Assembly (NCBI GenBank): GCA_913020045.1 | Contig: CAJWBE010000012.1 | Span: 35,783-99,782 of the forward strand | From: an uncultured Oleiphilus sp. | Lineage (GTDB): Bacteria; Pseudomonadota; Gammaproteobacteria; Pseudomonadales; Oleiphilaceae | DNA length: 64,000 nucleotides | Reading direction: 5' to 3' | Shown here: positions 29,086 through 39,522 of the stretch, in pieces | Position numbering within the stretch: the first letter of the stretch is position 1 | How the letters are laid out: each line of letters begins with the position of its first letter | Notes under the pieces: generated by a model | Told to the model about the DNA's origin: nothing | The model's input: only the letters and a program-made list of their open reading frames with translations | The model's database searches: none | Position numbers and translations under genes: made by a program

Positions 29086-30060
29086 TTATCTCTGAAAGGC
29101 TTGCCGGTACTCACTAGGTGTATATGTAGAGACTTTTTTAAAGGTTCGTCGAAAGGCGGCATCATCTGAAAAGCCTAGTGCGTCACTAATTAGGTTAATT
29201 GGCTTACGGCTATATATAAGTAGTTCGCCGGCCTGATGAAGTTTGATCAGTCGCATAAAGCTAGCTAACGATAAGTCCGTCGCTTGCTTTACTTTACGCG
29301 CTAGTGTTCGTTCTGTTTGATTTAGGTGTTTGGATAATACAGAGATAGTCAGTTCAGTAGCGGGTGTTTTTTCAACCCAAACATAAATTCCCCTCAGGAG
29401 TTTGTCGTCTAGTTTCATGAGTTTTATTTGTGTAAACGGCTGTGCAGATTTTTCAGGCTTTGGGATAATCATCAACTCGATAATGTCTCGCAATACATCT
29501 TGGCCGCACTGCTCGTCGATCAATGTCTGAGCAATGGGTAGGTAGCCATTTAATCCAGATGCAGTTTTATTTCGACCTTCAAAGGTATATGTCTGACTAA
29601 AACTCCAATTAACGGTTGGATAATTATTTTGTACAAATTCAGCTAACCACCAAGTAGCCGTAGCCGGTTGATGGTCTATACGGCCTGAAGCAGCCATAAC
29701 GCATACTGCCGTGCAGTAGCCCCAAACTTGTGTGGTAGCGGGTAATTTTTTTATTTCAGATATCAACGGTTGGTATGCATCAATAGCGCGCTCAACGTGA
29801 TGTGAGTGATTCGTCCAAAAGCCTGGAATCAACAATGCATCAATAGAAGTATTCGATATGGTGCCCTCTACTTTCATTGTCATTGCAGGCGTTTTACCTC
29901 CTGTCGTAATGGCGACATCTTTACCGTCAACTCCTACCCATTGAGTAGCGAATAGTGATTTCCCGGCACGTTTATTAGCGACTTCCAATAGCTCAGCGAA
30001 GGCAAATAAACCAGAAACAACGCAACCGGGGTATATCAATAATCCAATCTTCATCGTCAC
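29086..30060 (-). CDS. GlxA-family (DJ-1/PfpI + AraC HTH) regulator
   Basis: DJ-1/PfpI-like N-terminus; C-terminal HTH LSKHLNQTERTLARKVKQATDLSLASFMR..ALGFSDDAAFRRTFKKVSTYTPSEYR. Confidence 0.85.
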   Translation of the reverse strand: MTMKIGLLIYPGCVVSGLFAFAELLEVANKRAGKSLFATQWVGVDGKDVAITTGGKTPAMTMKVEGTISNTSIDALLIPGFWTNHSHHVERAIDAYQPLISEIKKLPATTQVWGYCTAVCVMAASGRIDHQPATATWWLAEFVQNNYPTVNWSFSQTYTFEGRNKTASGLNGYLPIAQTLIDEQCGQDVLRDIIELMIIPKPEKSAQPFTQIKLMKLDDKLLRGIYVWVEKTPATELTISVLSKHLNQTERTLARKVKQATDLSLASFMRLIKLHQAGELLIYSRKPINLISDALGFSDDAAFRRTFKKVSTYTPSEYRQAFQR

Positions 30061-30078
30061 TACCTTTTGTGGGCAGGG

Positions 30079-30882
30079 TTATCCTGCTAGGCAAATATTA
30101 TCACTAATCAGCTTATGTACTTCTTTGGCCTGTTCTAGCATGGGCCAATGTCCAGTGTTTTCCAGTATATGTACATTATTTGTACCAAAACGCTTGGCAT
30201 GCGATGCCGGTAAGAAGGTATCTTTCTTCCCCCAAATTACCTGAGTAGGAAAACGTTGAGCGGTGGCTGGTAGCTGATCTTCCCATGTTTTAAAAATGAC
30301 CGGATCAAGCGCTCGATAAAAACGTAAAATCATACGACGATTACGCCAAGTCAGTGCGTCGTAGTTAGATTGTATTTGGACGTCTGTTAGTATTGGTGCG
30401 CCCTTCTTCATCGCTGCAGTGAATTGTTTGCGGCCCATTAAGGACATAGCTAATTCACCTAAAATTGGTTTACGCCAGACTTTGGCCGTAGCATGCCATT
30501 CATAGTCAGAAAAAAAAGTCGTATCCATAATGGTTAAACTTTTCACCTTGTCTGGATGAGTGATGGCAAAGGCCAGTCCAACGATGCCTCCGATGTCATG
30601 AATAACCATATGTACACCATCAAAAATACTTAAGCTCGATAAAAGTTGATCGATAAAATTAGCCAAATTTTCAAGACTATATTCAAAGTTTCGTGGTGAT
30701 TTCGTACGGCCAAAGCCTGGTAGATCGGGTGCGATACATTGATATTCATCTGAAAAATTTGCAATGGTGTCGTCCCAGACTTCTGACGTATCCGGCACGC
30801 CGTGTAAGAACAAAAGCGGTTCGCCTTTGCCTTTCCTATTTACATAAACTTGATTTTGATCCACGGTATACATTGTCATCAT
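30079..30882 (-). CDS. alpha/beta hydrolase (haloalkane dehalogenase-like)
   Basis: PLLFLHGVPDTSEVWDD, APDLPGFGRTKSP, VHMVIHDIGGIVGLAFA, NTGHWPMLEQ. Confidence 0.85.
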   Translation of the reverse strand: MMTMYTVDQNQVYVNRKGKGEPLLFLHGVPDTSEVWDDTIANFSDEYQCIAPDLPGFGRTKSPRNFEYSLENLANFIDQLLSSLSIFDGVHMVIHDIGGIVGLAFAITHPDKVKSLTIMDTTFFSDYEWHATAKVWRKPILGELAMSLMGRKQFTAAMKKGAPILTDVQIQSNYDALTWRNRRMILRFYRALDPVIFKTWEDQLPATAQRFPTQVIWGKKDTFLPASHAKRFGTNNVHILENTGHWPMLEQAKEVHKLISDNICLAG

Positions 30883-31105
30883 TTCACCTATTTCATTACT
30901 GGTTGGTTTTCAATAATGTGTATCGTGACAGGTCTCCTATCTTGATTAAATGGCAAAAATTGACACTAAGCATACAATTTGCCTCAGCGCCACAAGTTCA
31001 ATTTTTTTGATATAAACTGCACGATTTATGTCAAATATAGCCATAAACTGATATCACTTATCTTCATACAATGTATCTCGCTCCTAACTAAATTGAGGTC
31101 GAGAC

Positions 31106-31918
31106 ATGAAAATTACGCAAATTAGAAATGCAACCATACTGATTGAAACAATAATTGAAGGAAAGCAACAAGGCATTTTGGTCGACCCCATGTTTGCACC
31201 TAAAGAAGCCATTCCTTCGCTCAAATACGTGACAAGGTCAAAGCGTAGAAACCCTCTGGTTGAATTGCCCTCTGATATGGATGAGCTAAAGTCGCGTGTT
31301 ACTTGCTGTTTGATCACTCATTGTCAAAAAGGTCATTTCGATCATTTGGATCGTGCGGCCAGCAAGTGGCTTCGTGAAAACAATATTCCGGTTTACTGTT
31401 CAGCCCAAGATTCAGCTTTCCTAAGAAATAAAGGATTAGCAGTGCATAGCCTAGATCCTTCATTAGAAAGTACTTTTCTGAAAGGTTCGATTGAATTAGT
31501 ACCTTGTTTACACGGCGAAGGTTTTATTGGAAAAATGATGGCGCACGGTTTTGGTTACCATTTACAGTTGCCCAATGAGCCAAGTCTTTATGTAACAGGT
31601 GATACGATTTTAACGCAAGCGGTTAAAGAATTTGTTAATCGAACACAGCCTGACACTATTGTACTGCCGGCAGGGGGAGCGAACTTTGACTTAGGTGGCG
31701 ACATCATAATGGGGTTGCCTGAAGCTATTGAAATGGGAGAGATTGCTGAAGGAAAATTGGTCGCAAACCATCTTGAATCACTCGATCACTGCCCTGTTTC
31801 CCGCCAATCCATTCGGTCTGAAATTAGAGTAAGAGGGTGGGAGCATCGTTTCTTTGTACCTGAAGACGGCGAGAGCATTTTTTTTAATCAATTGGAGCTT
31901 AAATGCGTAGAACAATGA
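31106..31918 (+). CDS. MBL-fold metallo-hydrolase family protein
   Basis: LITHCQKGHFDHLDRAASKWL; LYVTGDTIL; LPAGGANFDLGGDIIMG. Confidence 0.75.
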   Translation: MKITQIRNATILIETIIEGKQQGILVDPMFAPKEAIPSLKYVTRSKRRNPLVELPSDMDELKSRVTCCLITHCQKGHFDHLDRAASKWLRENNIPVYCSAQDSAFLRNKGLAVHSLDPSLESTFLKGSIELVPCLHGEGFIGKMMAHGFGYHLQLPNEPSLYVTGDTILTQAVKEFVNRTQPDTIVLPAGGANFDLGGDIIMGLPEAIEMGEIAEGKLVANHLESLDHCPVSRQSIRSEIRVRGWEHRFFVPEDGESIFFNQLELKCVEQ

Positions 31919-31940
31919 GTCTTACATCAGCTACGGTAAA

Positions 31941-32366
31941 ATGATCACGGCACTCGGCAATGATAACTACCTGGTTGCAGCAGGGGGTAGTTTGGGCTCG
32001 ATCCGGTTAATGAGTGGTAGTAGCGGGCTACAAATCGGCCCGACTTTGGTGAGGGGTACGCTGAATGATGGACTTGGTAATGCTGCAGGTATCACCGAGT
32101 TGGCCAGTAATAACTATGCAGTTCTATCGAGGTATGACGATGTAGGCGGTATTGTTAATGCTGGTTCGGTCCGGTTGGTGAATGGCGGTACTGGAGAAGA
32201 AATAAAAGTAATTTACGGTGCCGCAGAGGATGACATGCAGGCCAGTAAAATAATTAAACCAATAAACGGTGATTATTTTATTTTAAGCCAACCGTCGGCC
32301 GACGCTAGTGGAGCCGCGGACTCGGGTATGGTACGGGTTTGCGGTCTCACAGGGTCAGGATGTTGA
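31941..32366 (+). pseudogene. fragment of a repetitive beta-propeller-like protein
   Basis: Repeating NDNYLVAAGG..GSIRLMSGSSGLQIG / NNYAVLS..GSVRLVNGGTGEEI / NGDYFILSQP..GMVRV units; no signal peptide or clear start. Confidence 0.4.
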
Positions 32367-32723
32367 TCTTTGTGACTTATTAGAACTGACTAAAACTTCC
32401 TCTGAGTCGTACATGGATTTAAATTACTGGATGGGGGAAAGCGCGATACTAGTAGCCTGTTCGCTTTACAGTCAGACGTAAACGATATTTCGTCTATTAC
32501 CCATGCACCCGTCAAGGTATTGGCGGCGGGTGTCGGTAAAATCGATAACTCAACGCAGGCATTGCTAGGCACATAAAGTAGGTCAAAATAGCTCTTCTAT
32601 CGTTTTAGGCCCATCGTAGTTGGTTCAATCCCAATCTCATTTTTCAATCTCAATAAGGCTCCAATCCCAATTCCGGCCGGAAGCGACATTTAGGAGGTTG
32701 CTCGGGTCAATGTGAACTGAATA

Positions 32724-33620
32724 TTATTTATACGTCCTATTCTGAAAATATTCTATTAAATGATCGATCAATGCCCGTATGCGAGAAGTCAGGTGCCGAC
32801 TTGGTGGGTAAATAGCGTTCAATGCGAAGTCATCTGTTTGCAGGTTTTCAAACAAGGTCGTCACTTCTCCGCTTTCCAAATGTTTTTCTAGCAGGTAAAC
32901 CGGCACTCTGCCTATACCCGCTCCACTTAGGACCATTCTAACAATTGCTTCGGGTGAATTTGATCTAAAGGACCCTTTAATAGGTACTGCAAACGTTCTT
33001 CTTCCGTGCTTGAATTTCCAGTGCATTGGATCTACAGACGAGCTAAAAATAAAGCAGTCATGTGTAGAGAGGGCTTCAGGATGCTTGGGGATTCCGTTGC
33101 GCTCCAAATATCCTGGTGTCGAAAAGACGACAACATTCATGCTTAGCAGTTTTCGAGCAATCAGGCTTGAATCTTCAAGATCTCCAAAACGAATTGCCAA
33201 ATCAAAACCATCCTCAACAATGGATATTCTCTGATCTGATAGCTGCAAATCTATCGATACGCGAGGGTTATTCTTCTTGAAAAGGTTCAATGCTTTGACT
33301 AACTCATTACTACCAAAAGAAGTGGGAGCGGCAATTCTAATTGGGCCTGCCAGGTCTGATTGCTTTGCTTGTATCACCCCCTCCAATTCATTGAACTGAT
33401 CGAGAATGGTGACGCAGCGGTCAAAATATACGTTCCCTGTTTCTGTCAACGTAACGCTGCGCGTGGTTCGATTGAGAAGCTGTGCGCCTAATTTGGATTC
33501 GAGCTTTGCAACGTATTTGCTGGCAAGCTTGGTGCTGATTCCCTGTACCTTGGCGCCACCCGTAAATGACTTTTGCTTAGCAACAGCAATAAAGGTTTCC
33601 ATACCGACAAGAGTGTCCAT
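32724..33620 (-). CDS. LysR family transcriptional regulator
   Basis: METFIAVAKQKSFTGGAKVQGISTKLASKYVAKLESKLGAQLLNRTTR. Confidence 0.9.
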   Translation of the reverse strand: MDTLVGMETFIAVAKQKSFTGGAKVQGISTKLASKYVAKLESKLGAQLLNRTTRSVTLTETGNVYFDRCVTILDQFNELEGVIQAKQSDLAGPIRIAAPTSFGSNELVKALNLFKKNNPRVSIDLQLSDQRISIVEDGFDLAIRFGDLEDSSLIARKLLSMNVVVFSTPGYLERNGIPKHPEALSTHDCFIFSSSVDPMHWKFKHGRRTFAVPIKGSFRSNSPEAIVRMVLSGAGIGRVPVYLLEKHLESGEVTTLFENLQTDDFALNAIYPPSRHLTSRIRALIDHLIEYFQNRTYK

Positions 33621-33764
33621 GCTTCGCTCCTATTATGAACAGTATGTACATAGTGATTCAATATACTAGCATATTATCATTCTTATATACCTAATCTAGT
33701 ATCTGTCTCGTAGGCAATACAAAGTTGAAATTTTGATTAACCAAATCGTATATGAGGAATTAAC

Positions 33765-34385
33765 ATGTCAAATGCACTTAAAATTTATAGTTTTCCATTA
33801 TCTGGCCATTCACATCGAGTGATCCTATTTGCAAGCCTTGCCGGTATTGCTCATGAGGTTATTGATCTGGATCTTGCAAATGGTGAGCACAAGAAAGAGC
33901 CATATCTTTCTATTAACCCCGCTGGCCAGGTACCAGCAATTGTGGATGGCGTGAATTCGATTTCAGACTCTAACGCTATATTGGTATATCTCGCTCGCAA
34001 GTATGCACCAACGTTCCTTCCCGAAGATCCTATTAGTGAGGCCGAAGTTCAGAAATATTTAACACTCGCCGCAGGAGAAATAGCTTTTGGGCCGGGAGCC
34101 GCGAGATTGATCAATGTGTTTAACGCCGATTTAGATCGTGATTTTGCACATAGCACTGCCGCCAAGGCATTGGCAAAGCTTGAATCAGCGCTAGAAGGCA
34201 AGAATTTTCTAGTAGGTGATCAGCCTTCCGTCGCCGATGTCGCAATCTACAGTTATGTTGCGCACGCGCCAGAGGGTGATGTATCTCTGGATCCGTACCC
34301 CAATGTGCGCCGTCATCTGCAAAACATAGAGTCTTTAGATGGTTTTGTGCCTTTTAAAGCAACCAAGGTTGGTTTGGCGGCATAG
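33765..34385 (+). CDS. glutathione S-transferase family protein
   Basis: LKIYSFPLSGHSHRVILFASLAGIAHEVIDLDL, NPAGQVPAI, DSNAILVYLA, GPGAARLINVFNADLD. Confidence 0.9.
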   Translation: MSNALKIYSFPLSGHSHRVILFASLAGIAHEVIDLDLANGEHKKEPYLSINPAGQVPAIVDGVNSISDSNAILVYLARKYAPTFLPEDPISEAEVQKYLTLAAGEIAFGPGAARLINVFNADLDRDFAHSTAAKALAKLESALEGKNFLVGDQPSVADVAIYSYVAHAPEGDVSLDPYPNVRRHLQNIESLDGFVPFKATKVGLAA

Positions 34386-34430
34386 TCAATCAGCCAATCA
34401 CTCACTCAATGAAAACGAGAGGTAACCCTT

Positions 34431-34820
34431 ATGTCTACTGAACTACAGATGCTTGCCATGGCTGGTAGCTTTATTTTACTCCTTACCTTAATTCAAGGGA
34501 CTAGGAATGTATTGGTTTTAGGGCTCGTGACCGCAGCCGGTAATCAACACGGTATTGCGCCGTGGTCAGGCTGGAATGACAGACTAAATCGAGCGATTCG
34601 AAATCAGATCGAGGCAATTGCAATCTTTGCGCCGGTGCTGCTTGCTGTCGAAGTCGCTCATTTGACCAATGAAACTACGGCTATGGGGGCGCAAATTTTT
34701 GTCATCGCCAGAGTTGTCCATGCGATCGTTTACACCACGGGAGTGCCGTGGGTAAGAACGACCGCCTGGGCAGTTGGTGTTGCAGGGATTGTCATGGTTG
34801 CTTCGCCGCTATTTGGATAG
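34431..34820 (+). CDS. MAPEG family protein
   Basis: LLTLIQGTRNVLVLGLVTAAGNQHGIAPWSGWNDRLNRAIRNQIEAIAIFAPVLLAVE, VIARVVHAIVYTTGVPWVRTTAWAVG. Confidence 0.85.
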   Translation: MSTELQMLAMAGSFILLLTLIQGTRNVLVLGLVTAAGNQHGIAPWSGWNDRLNRAIRNQIEAIAIFAPVLLAVEVAHLTNETTAMGAQIFVIARVVHAIVYTTGVPWVRTTAWAVGVAGIVMVASPLFG

Positions 34821-34970
34821 GTCTATTTGTTTAGGCAGCGCTCACTTTGCTGACGTGGGGCTGCCTTTACTATAACGAGAGCGAAGGTGTTGGCCTTGCT
34901 ATCTGATGCTAGCGGCTTAATCAGCTTGACCATGCAACTAACGAAGCTTTAGGTAATAGGAGGAAAACTT

Positions 34971-37055
34971 GTGAATAAATCTAACCCAGAAGGGCGTTCG
35001 CCATTTCATCGTTACGAGCAAGCGTTGCAAGACCGGGAGGGTAAACGTGAGGTAATGGAAAAGTTTGGGCGCAAAGTTGTGCGCTCCTATTTGCCTGATC
35101 AACACAGAGACTTTTACAGTCAATTGCCCTACATTGTTGTTGGTAGTGTCGACAATGAGGGTGATACCTGGGCAACAATATTGGCTGGTTCCCCCGGGTT
35201 TGTGAGGTCTCCGTCACCTACAACTCTCAATATTGACTTGCACATTGCCAGAGGGGATCCACTGCGAGAATCAATACATAACGTTGGTGCCTCAGTGGGA
35301 TTACTAGGGGTTGACCTAGAGAGTAGAAGACGCAATAGAGTTAACGTGCGAATTGCTGGCGTTCAAGATAATGTTGTGCATCTCACCGTCGATCAATCGT
35401 TCGGTAACTGCCCGCAATACATCCAATCCAGAGCGCTGAATTATTCAAGAGCTGCGCATGTCAGCAGCGAACACGGGGCTGTGTCAGAATTCACTGCTCT
35501 TGGTGATGATGCAGGTGCCTTGATTACTCATGCCGACACTTTTTTCGTATCCAGTTTTATTGTCGAGAATGACGATCCGACTGTGGAAGGGGTAGATGTT
35601 TCGCACCGGGGAGGTATGCCCGGCTTTGTGAAAGTAGAAGGAAACACCCTCACAATCCCGGATTTTCCGGGTAACTATCATTTCAATACCCTTGGCAATT
35701 TTCTGGCTAACCCAAAAGCCGGATTAGTATTTCCTGATTTTGAAACCGGTGATTTACTGAGTCTAACGGGTAGCACTGAAATCCTGTGGGAAGACCACCC
35801 TGAAGTAAAGTTTTTCAGGGGTGCGCAGAGGGCGTGGCGATTTACCGTAAAGAAGGGGAAGTGGCTCAGAAAAGCCTTGCCGTTTACAGCCCGTTTTGAT
35901 CAGTTCTCGCTTAATTCAGAAATGACCGGAACCTGGAAAGAAGCCGAAGAACGCCAAACTGCAGAGCAACTTAAGGCCAACTGGCAACCGATGGAGTTGG
36001 TGAGAGTTGAGCAAGAAAGTTCGGTTATTTCGTCGTTTTACTTTAAGCATAAAAAGAACAAAGCATTGTTGCCATTTGAAGCCGGGCAGTATTTGACGAT
36101 TAAGGCTAATACGGGTCAGAGCGAGAAGTCGATAATACGCACATACACCGTTTCTTCTGCACCGAATGAAGACTACTACCGAGTTTCAATTAAAAGGGAG
36201 CCGAAAGGCACTGCATCAAGATTCATGCATGACAAGTTAAGGGTCGGCGATGTGATTGATGCCAAGTACCCTTCTGGTAATTTTTACATCGACGCTGAAC
36301 AAAAGAGACCTGCAGTCCTGATTGCCGGAGGAGTGGGGGTTACGCCAATGATATCGATGGCGCAGCACGTCTTAAAAGAAGGCGTGCGCACAAGGCACGC
36401 GAGAGATGTGTATATTTTTCACGCAGCAAAAGATCGTGAGCAACGGGCTTTCTACAAGGAGTTCAAACAAATTGAGGAGGCCATGGGGGGGAAAGTGCGG
36501 TATTACTCTTTTCTATCTCAACCAAAACCCAATGATAGACCTGGAGACGACTACAACGGTTTAGGGCGCATTAATGCGGACGTGTTTAGGGAGGTGTTGC
36601 CTCTTGATGAATATGACTTCTATGTGTGTGGCCCCTCGCAGTTTATGCAGTCTATTTATGATGAGTTAAGCAGCCTCGGTGTGCGAGATGGTCGAATATT
36701 TTCCGAAGCATTTGGTCCTGCTTCAATCGCTAGAAAAAAAGGCGATTGTGCGGAGACTGGAGAGTCGGTCGACGATCATGAAGAGTCAGAAGAGGCGGTG
36801 ATCAGATTTACCCAGTCACAATTTGAACAGCGCTGGAATAAGGGAGATGATGTGCTTTTGGATGTGGCAGAGTCTCATGGGCTGACGCCAAGCTCAAGTT
36901 GTAGAAACGGTATCTGTGGGGCTTGCGCCGTGCCGATTAAGTCTGGTGAAGTAAGCTATAGAACCAAGCCTTCTGCTCCAATTCCCGATGGTCACGCACT
37001 TATATGCTGTGCAGTGCCGGCTAAGGGCACCGCTTCGCTTGAACTTGATATTTAG
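34971..37055 (+). CDS. fused PNPOx-like / ferredoxin-NADP reductase-like / 2Fe-2S ferredoxin protein
   Basis: N-terminal PNPOx-like domain; FNR (RTYTVSSAPNEDYYRVSIKREPKGTASRFMH, LIAGGVGVTPMISMA); C-terminal SSCRNGICGACAVPIKSG 2Fe-2S motif. Confidence 0.9.
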   Translation: MNKSNPEGRSPFHRYEQALQDREGKREVMEKFGRKVVRSYLPDQHRDFYSQLPYIVVGSVDNEGDTWATILAGSPGFVRSPSPTTLNIDLHIARGDPLRESIHNVGASVGLLGVDLESRRRNRVNVRIAGVQDNVVHLTVDQSFGNCPQYIQSRALNYSRAAHVSSEHGAVSEFTALGDDAGALITHADTFFVSSFIVENDDPTVEGVDVSHRGGMPGFVKVEGNTLTIPDFPGNYHFNTLGNFLANPKAGLVFPDFETGDLLSLTGSTEILWEDHPEVKFFRGAQRAWRFTVKKGKWLRKALPFTARFDQFSLNSEMTGTWKEAEERQTAEQLKANWQPMELVRVEQESSVISSFYFKHKKNKALLPFEAGQYLTIKANTGQSEKSIIRTYTVSSAPNEDYYRVSIKREPKGTASRFMHDKLRVGDVIDAKYPSGNFYIDAEQKRPAVLIAGGVGVTPMISMAQHVLKEGVRTRHARDVYIFHAAKDREQRAFYKEFKQIEEAMGGKVRYYSFLSQPKPNDRPGDDYNGLGRINADVFREVLPLDEYDFYVCGPSQFMQSIYDELSSLGVRDGRIFSEAFGPASIARKKGDCAETGESVDDHEESEEAVIRFTQSQFEQRWNKGDDVLLDVAESHGLTPSSSCRNGICGACAVPIKSGEVSYRTKPSAPIPDGHALICCAVPAKGTASLELDI

Positions 37056-37092
37056 CCTATTTGCGTAGACGTGAGAGAAACGAGAGAAAAAT

Positions 37093-37731
37093 ATGTCGGG
37101 AATACACTATAAAAAACGTGTTTTGATGCTGCTCGCCGAAGGGTTTGAGTTAATTGAAACTTCTTGCTTTACAGATGTTTTGGCTTGGGCAAGTTTTCAA
37201 GAACACGTTGATATTACGGTTACATCTGCATCGAGGTCAGGCGCCGTGAAATCTGCATTTGGAGGGTTTGTCGTGACGCCTGAATTATCGATCAGCGAAC
37301 TTGATTTAAGTGTTTATGATGCGCTCGCGGTTCCAGGTGGTATGGAGTGGGCAGGGTTTTTTAATGATGCCTTATCCGATGAATTCAGTGACACCATTAA
37401 GCACTTTACTCAACATAACAAACCCGTTGCAGCCGTATGTGTTGCGTCAGCTAGCATTGCTAATACAGGCGGCTTATCGGGTAAGTATGCAACCATTTAC
37501 CACTCCTTGACGGGCAAACATAAGGCGAATCTTGAAAAACTGGGGGCTATGTTTGTTGATAAGCCTTTAGTCAAAGACAGCAATATAACCACATCGACAG
37601 GGCCTGGCACGGCAGTAGAGGTTGCGCTATCACTATTGGGTGATTTAACCGATGCAGAGGTAGTGACAACCACCCGTGAGATGATGCGTATCCCTGAACC
37701 AAAAGACGATTGGTACAAACCTCAAGTCTGA
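37093..37731 (+). CDS. DJ-1/PfpI family protein
   Basis: KKRVLMLLAEGFELIETSCFTDVL, ALAVPGGMEWAGFF, KPVAAVCVASASIANTGGLSGK (nucleophile Cys). Confidence 0.85.
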   Translation: MSGIHYKKRVLMLLAEGFELIETSCFTDVLAWASFQEHVDITVTSASRSGAVKSAFGGFVVTPELSISELDLSVYDALAVPGGMEWAGFFNDALSDEFSDTIKHFTQHNKPVAAVCVASASIANTGGLSGKYATIYHSLTGKHKANLEKLGAMFVDKPLVKDSNITTSTGPGTAVEVALSLLGDLTDAEVVTTTREMMRIPEPKDDWYKPQV

Positions 37732-37788
37732 AGATGCCCGTTTTGTGGTTCCCCCGCGTTTTTTGGTGCGCCCGTGATAAAGCTAGTC

Positions 37789-38876
37789 CTATGAGTCGAG
37801 TGTAAATGTGCTGCGAGTTTTTTCGATCCCGTTAACCAAAATGCTCAATCCGTGCTCGCCAGTATAGTAGTTGCGGGTTGTGATCGGTTTAAATGAAAAG
37901 GTTTTCGTGACCTGCTTTTTAGCGCTATCCCATTGCCCCTCTGAGATGTGAAACACTTTACGTGACAGCTTACCGTTAGCCTTCATAAAGTCGATGGCAA
38001 ATTCTAAACGCAATTTACCCAAAGGTTGATTGCCCTGCGAAGTCAACTCAAACAAGAAGGTAAATGTCTTGCCCATGGTGGCATTGTCCGCATGTTGTAC
38101 ATTGTCGACGACGATATGATCTGGCGACGTAAAATCAAATAACTGCATTGCTTCAGGATGTCCTTGTTTGAGCAAGGTGCGGCAACCGTGTTTGACCACC
38201 CAGTCGGTGTTTTGGAGCGGCCTAGCCATGCTTTCGCCTGCGCGATGACAACATCAGGGTTGTCTTTGGCGATATCATTGAGGTTATTGGCAACACTGCG
38301 GCGTACGTATAGTTCGGGGTCGTCTTTAAGTAGCTCCAATATAGGTAAAACCGGTGTCGGGTCAACTTTTAATGAGGGTAGTGCCATTGCCCATGGGAGG
38401 CGAGGGCGGCAACCTTCGCTGGCACAACGACGGACGTGATAATTGTCCGAGCGCGCCCAGTCCAGCAAAAGAGCCATGACACCGCTGGGGTCGTTCAGAA
38501 TAAATGGGCGTATTGCAAATTCGCTGCTTGAGTAACGCGTTAGATGCTGCAATAACGCTAAAGATTCTGAATGCTCTAATCCAAAGTGCTCAACAAAGTC
38601 AGGAAAGACCATGGGGGCAATATCCATTTCTTCACCAAAATCGACAGCGCATTGGCGAATAATGGCGAAGGCCTCGCTGAGGTCGTCAGGCAAACAGTGG
38701 CGCAAGCAAATGCTTATATGCCGCATACGTTGTTTGAGCTCGCGTGATTCCCAGTTGTCATCGAATACCATCGCCTCGAATAGCTGAGCGTTAAAGTTCG
38801 AGTAATAGAGCTTAACGCGCTTAACTACGCGTTCGATAAATTCTGCATTGAAAACATTCTTAAATGGTTCGGGCAA
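37789..38876 (-). pseudogene. DNA alkylation repair HEAT-repeat protein (AlkD/AlkC-like), frameshifted
   Basis: 38043-38876 ORF (FIERVVKRVKLYY..EHFGLEHSESLALLQHLTRYSSSEFAIRPFI..VRRSVANNLNDIAKDNPDVV) continues in another frame in 37789-38229 (NTDWVVKHGCRTLLKQGHPEAMQLF). Confidence 0.8.
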
Positions 38877-38910
38877 TTTCTTATTCCTAAAAATGGGAAT
38901 CTCAATTCAG

Positions 38911-39212
38911 TCAGACTGCGCGCCCAAGAAGGTGTAGCTTTTTGGGCGCGGCAATGACCATATTGTATGGGCCCTCGTCTTCTTTGTGTATCTCCAATAA
39001 TACAGATCCCGGTAAATACAGAGGGGATTTGAATTGAAAAGCGCTATCAGTCACAAACCCATTGTTGGATTTTTCCAGCGTAGAGTCTGTTTTTGAAACC
39101 ATGTATAGGCCATGGAGGATTGGCTTTTTAAAGCCAAATAGTTTTGATGACCAGCGATACAAGTGTATAGGGTTGCAGTCACCAGAACAGATAAGCGAAG
39201 GGCAACTTCGTG
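38911..39212 (-). pseudogene. C-terminal fragment of a MaoC-like dehydratase
   Basis: Minus-strand frame reads SLICSGDCNPIHLYRWSSKLFGFKKPILHGLYM, typical MaoC hydratase motif, without N-terminus. Confidence 0.75.
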
Positions 39213-39467
39213 GACACTCCTACCTTGCCGGTTGTGCTAAATCTGGGTAGAACCCGGTCGATTTGTACAGAAAATTTTAATCAGCGAGAGAGCTTTGGGC
39301 ACAACTTGGGCACAAATACGAAATTGTGCCCAAACTCACGATTTTGAACCTTCCAATCTGGAGCAAAGATTGCGCTGAAAATGACGCTGGTTTGACGCGT
39401 TGTCAAATTTGACGAATATCGGTAGAAGTGAGACGCTGCGCGGTGTTGCGAGGCTTTTTGCTAGGCA

Positions 39468-39505
39468 AAAAAAAGACTAATTAGCGTAAACTAATTAGTC
39501 TTTTT
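39468..39505. terminator. bidirectional Rho-independent terminator
   Basis: AAAGACTAATTAG-cgtaaa-CTAATTAGTCTTT flanked by A/T runs. Confidence 0.8.
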
Positions 39506-39506
39506 A

Positions 39507-39522
39507 ATTTGGTAGCGGGGGC
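39507..39522. repeat. 16-bp direct repeat, candidate left att site (initiator tRNA 3' end)
   Basis: ATTTGGTAGCGGGGGC, identical to 61238-61253. Confidence 0.7.

Noticed and set aside
33636-33656. ATGAACAGTATGTACAT as a TetR-type operator
   Set aside because: Lacks the CTGTTCA half; more likely unrelated LysR-region sequence.
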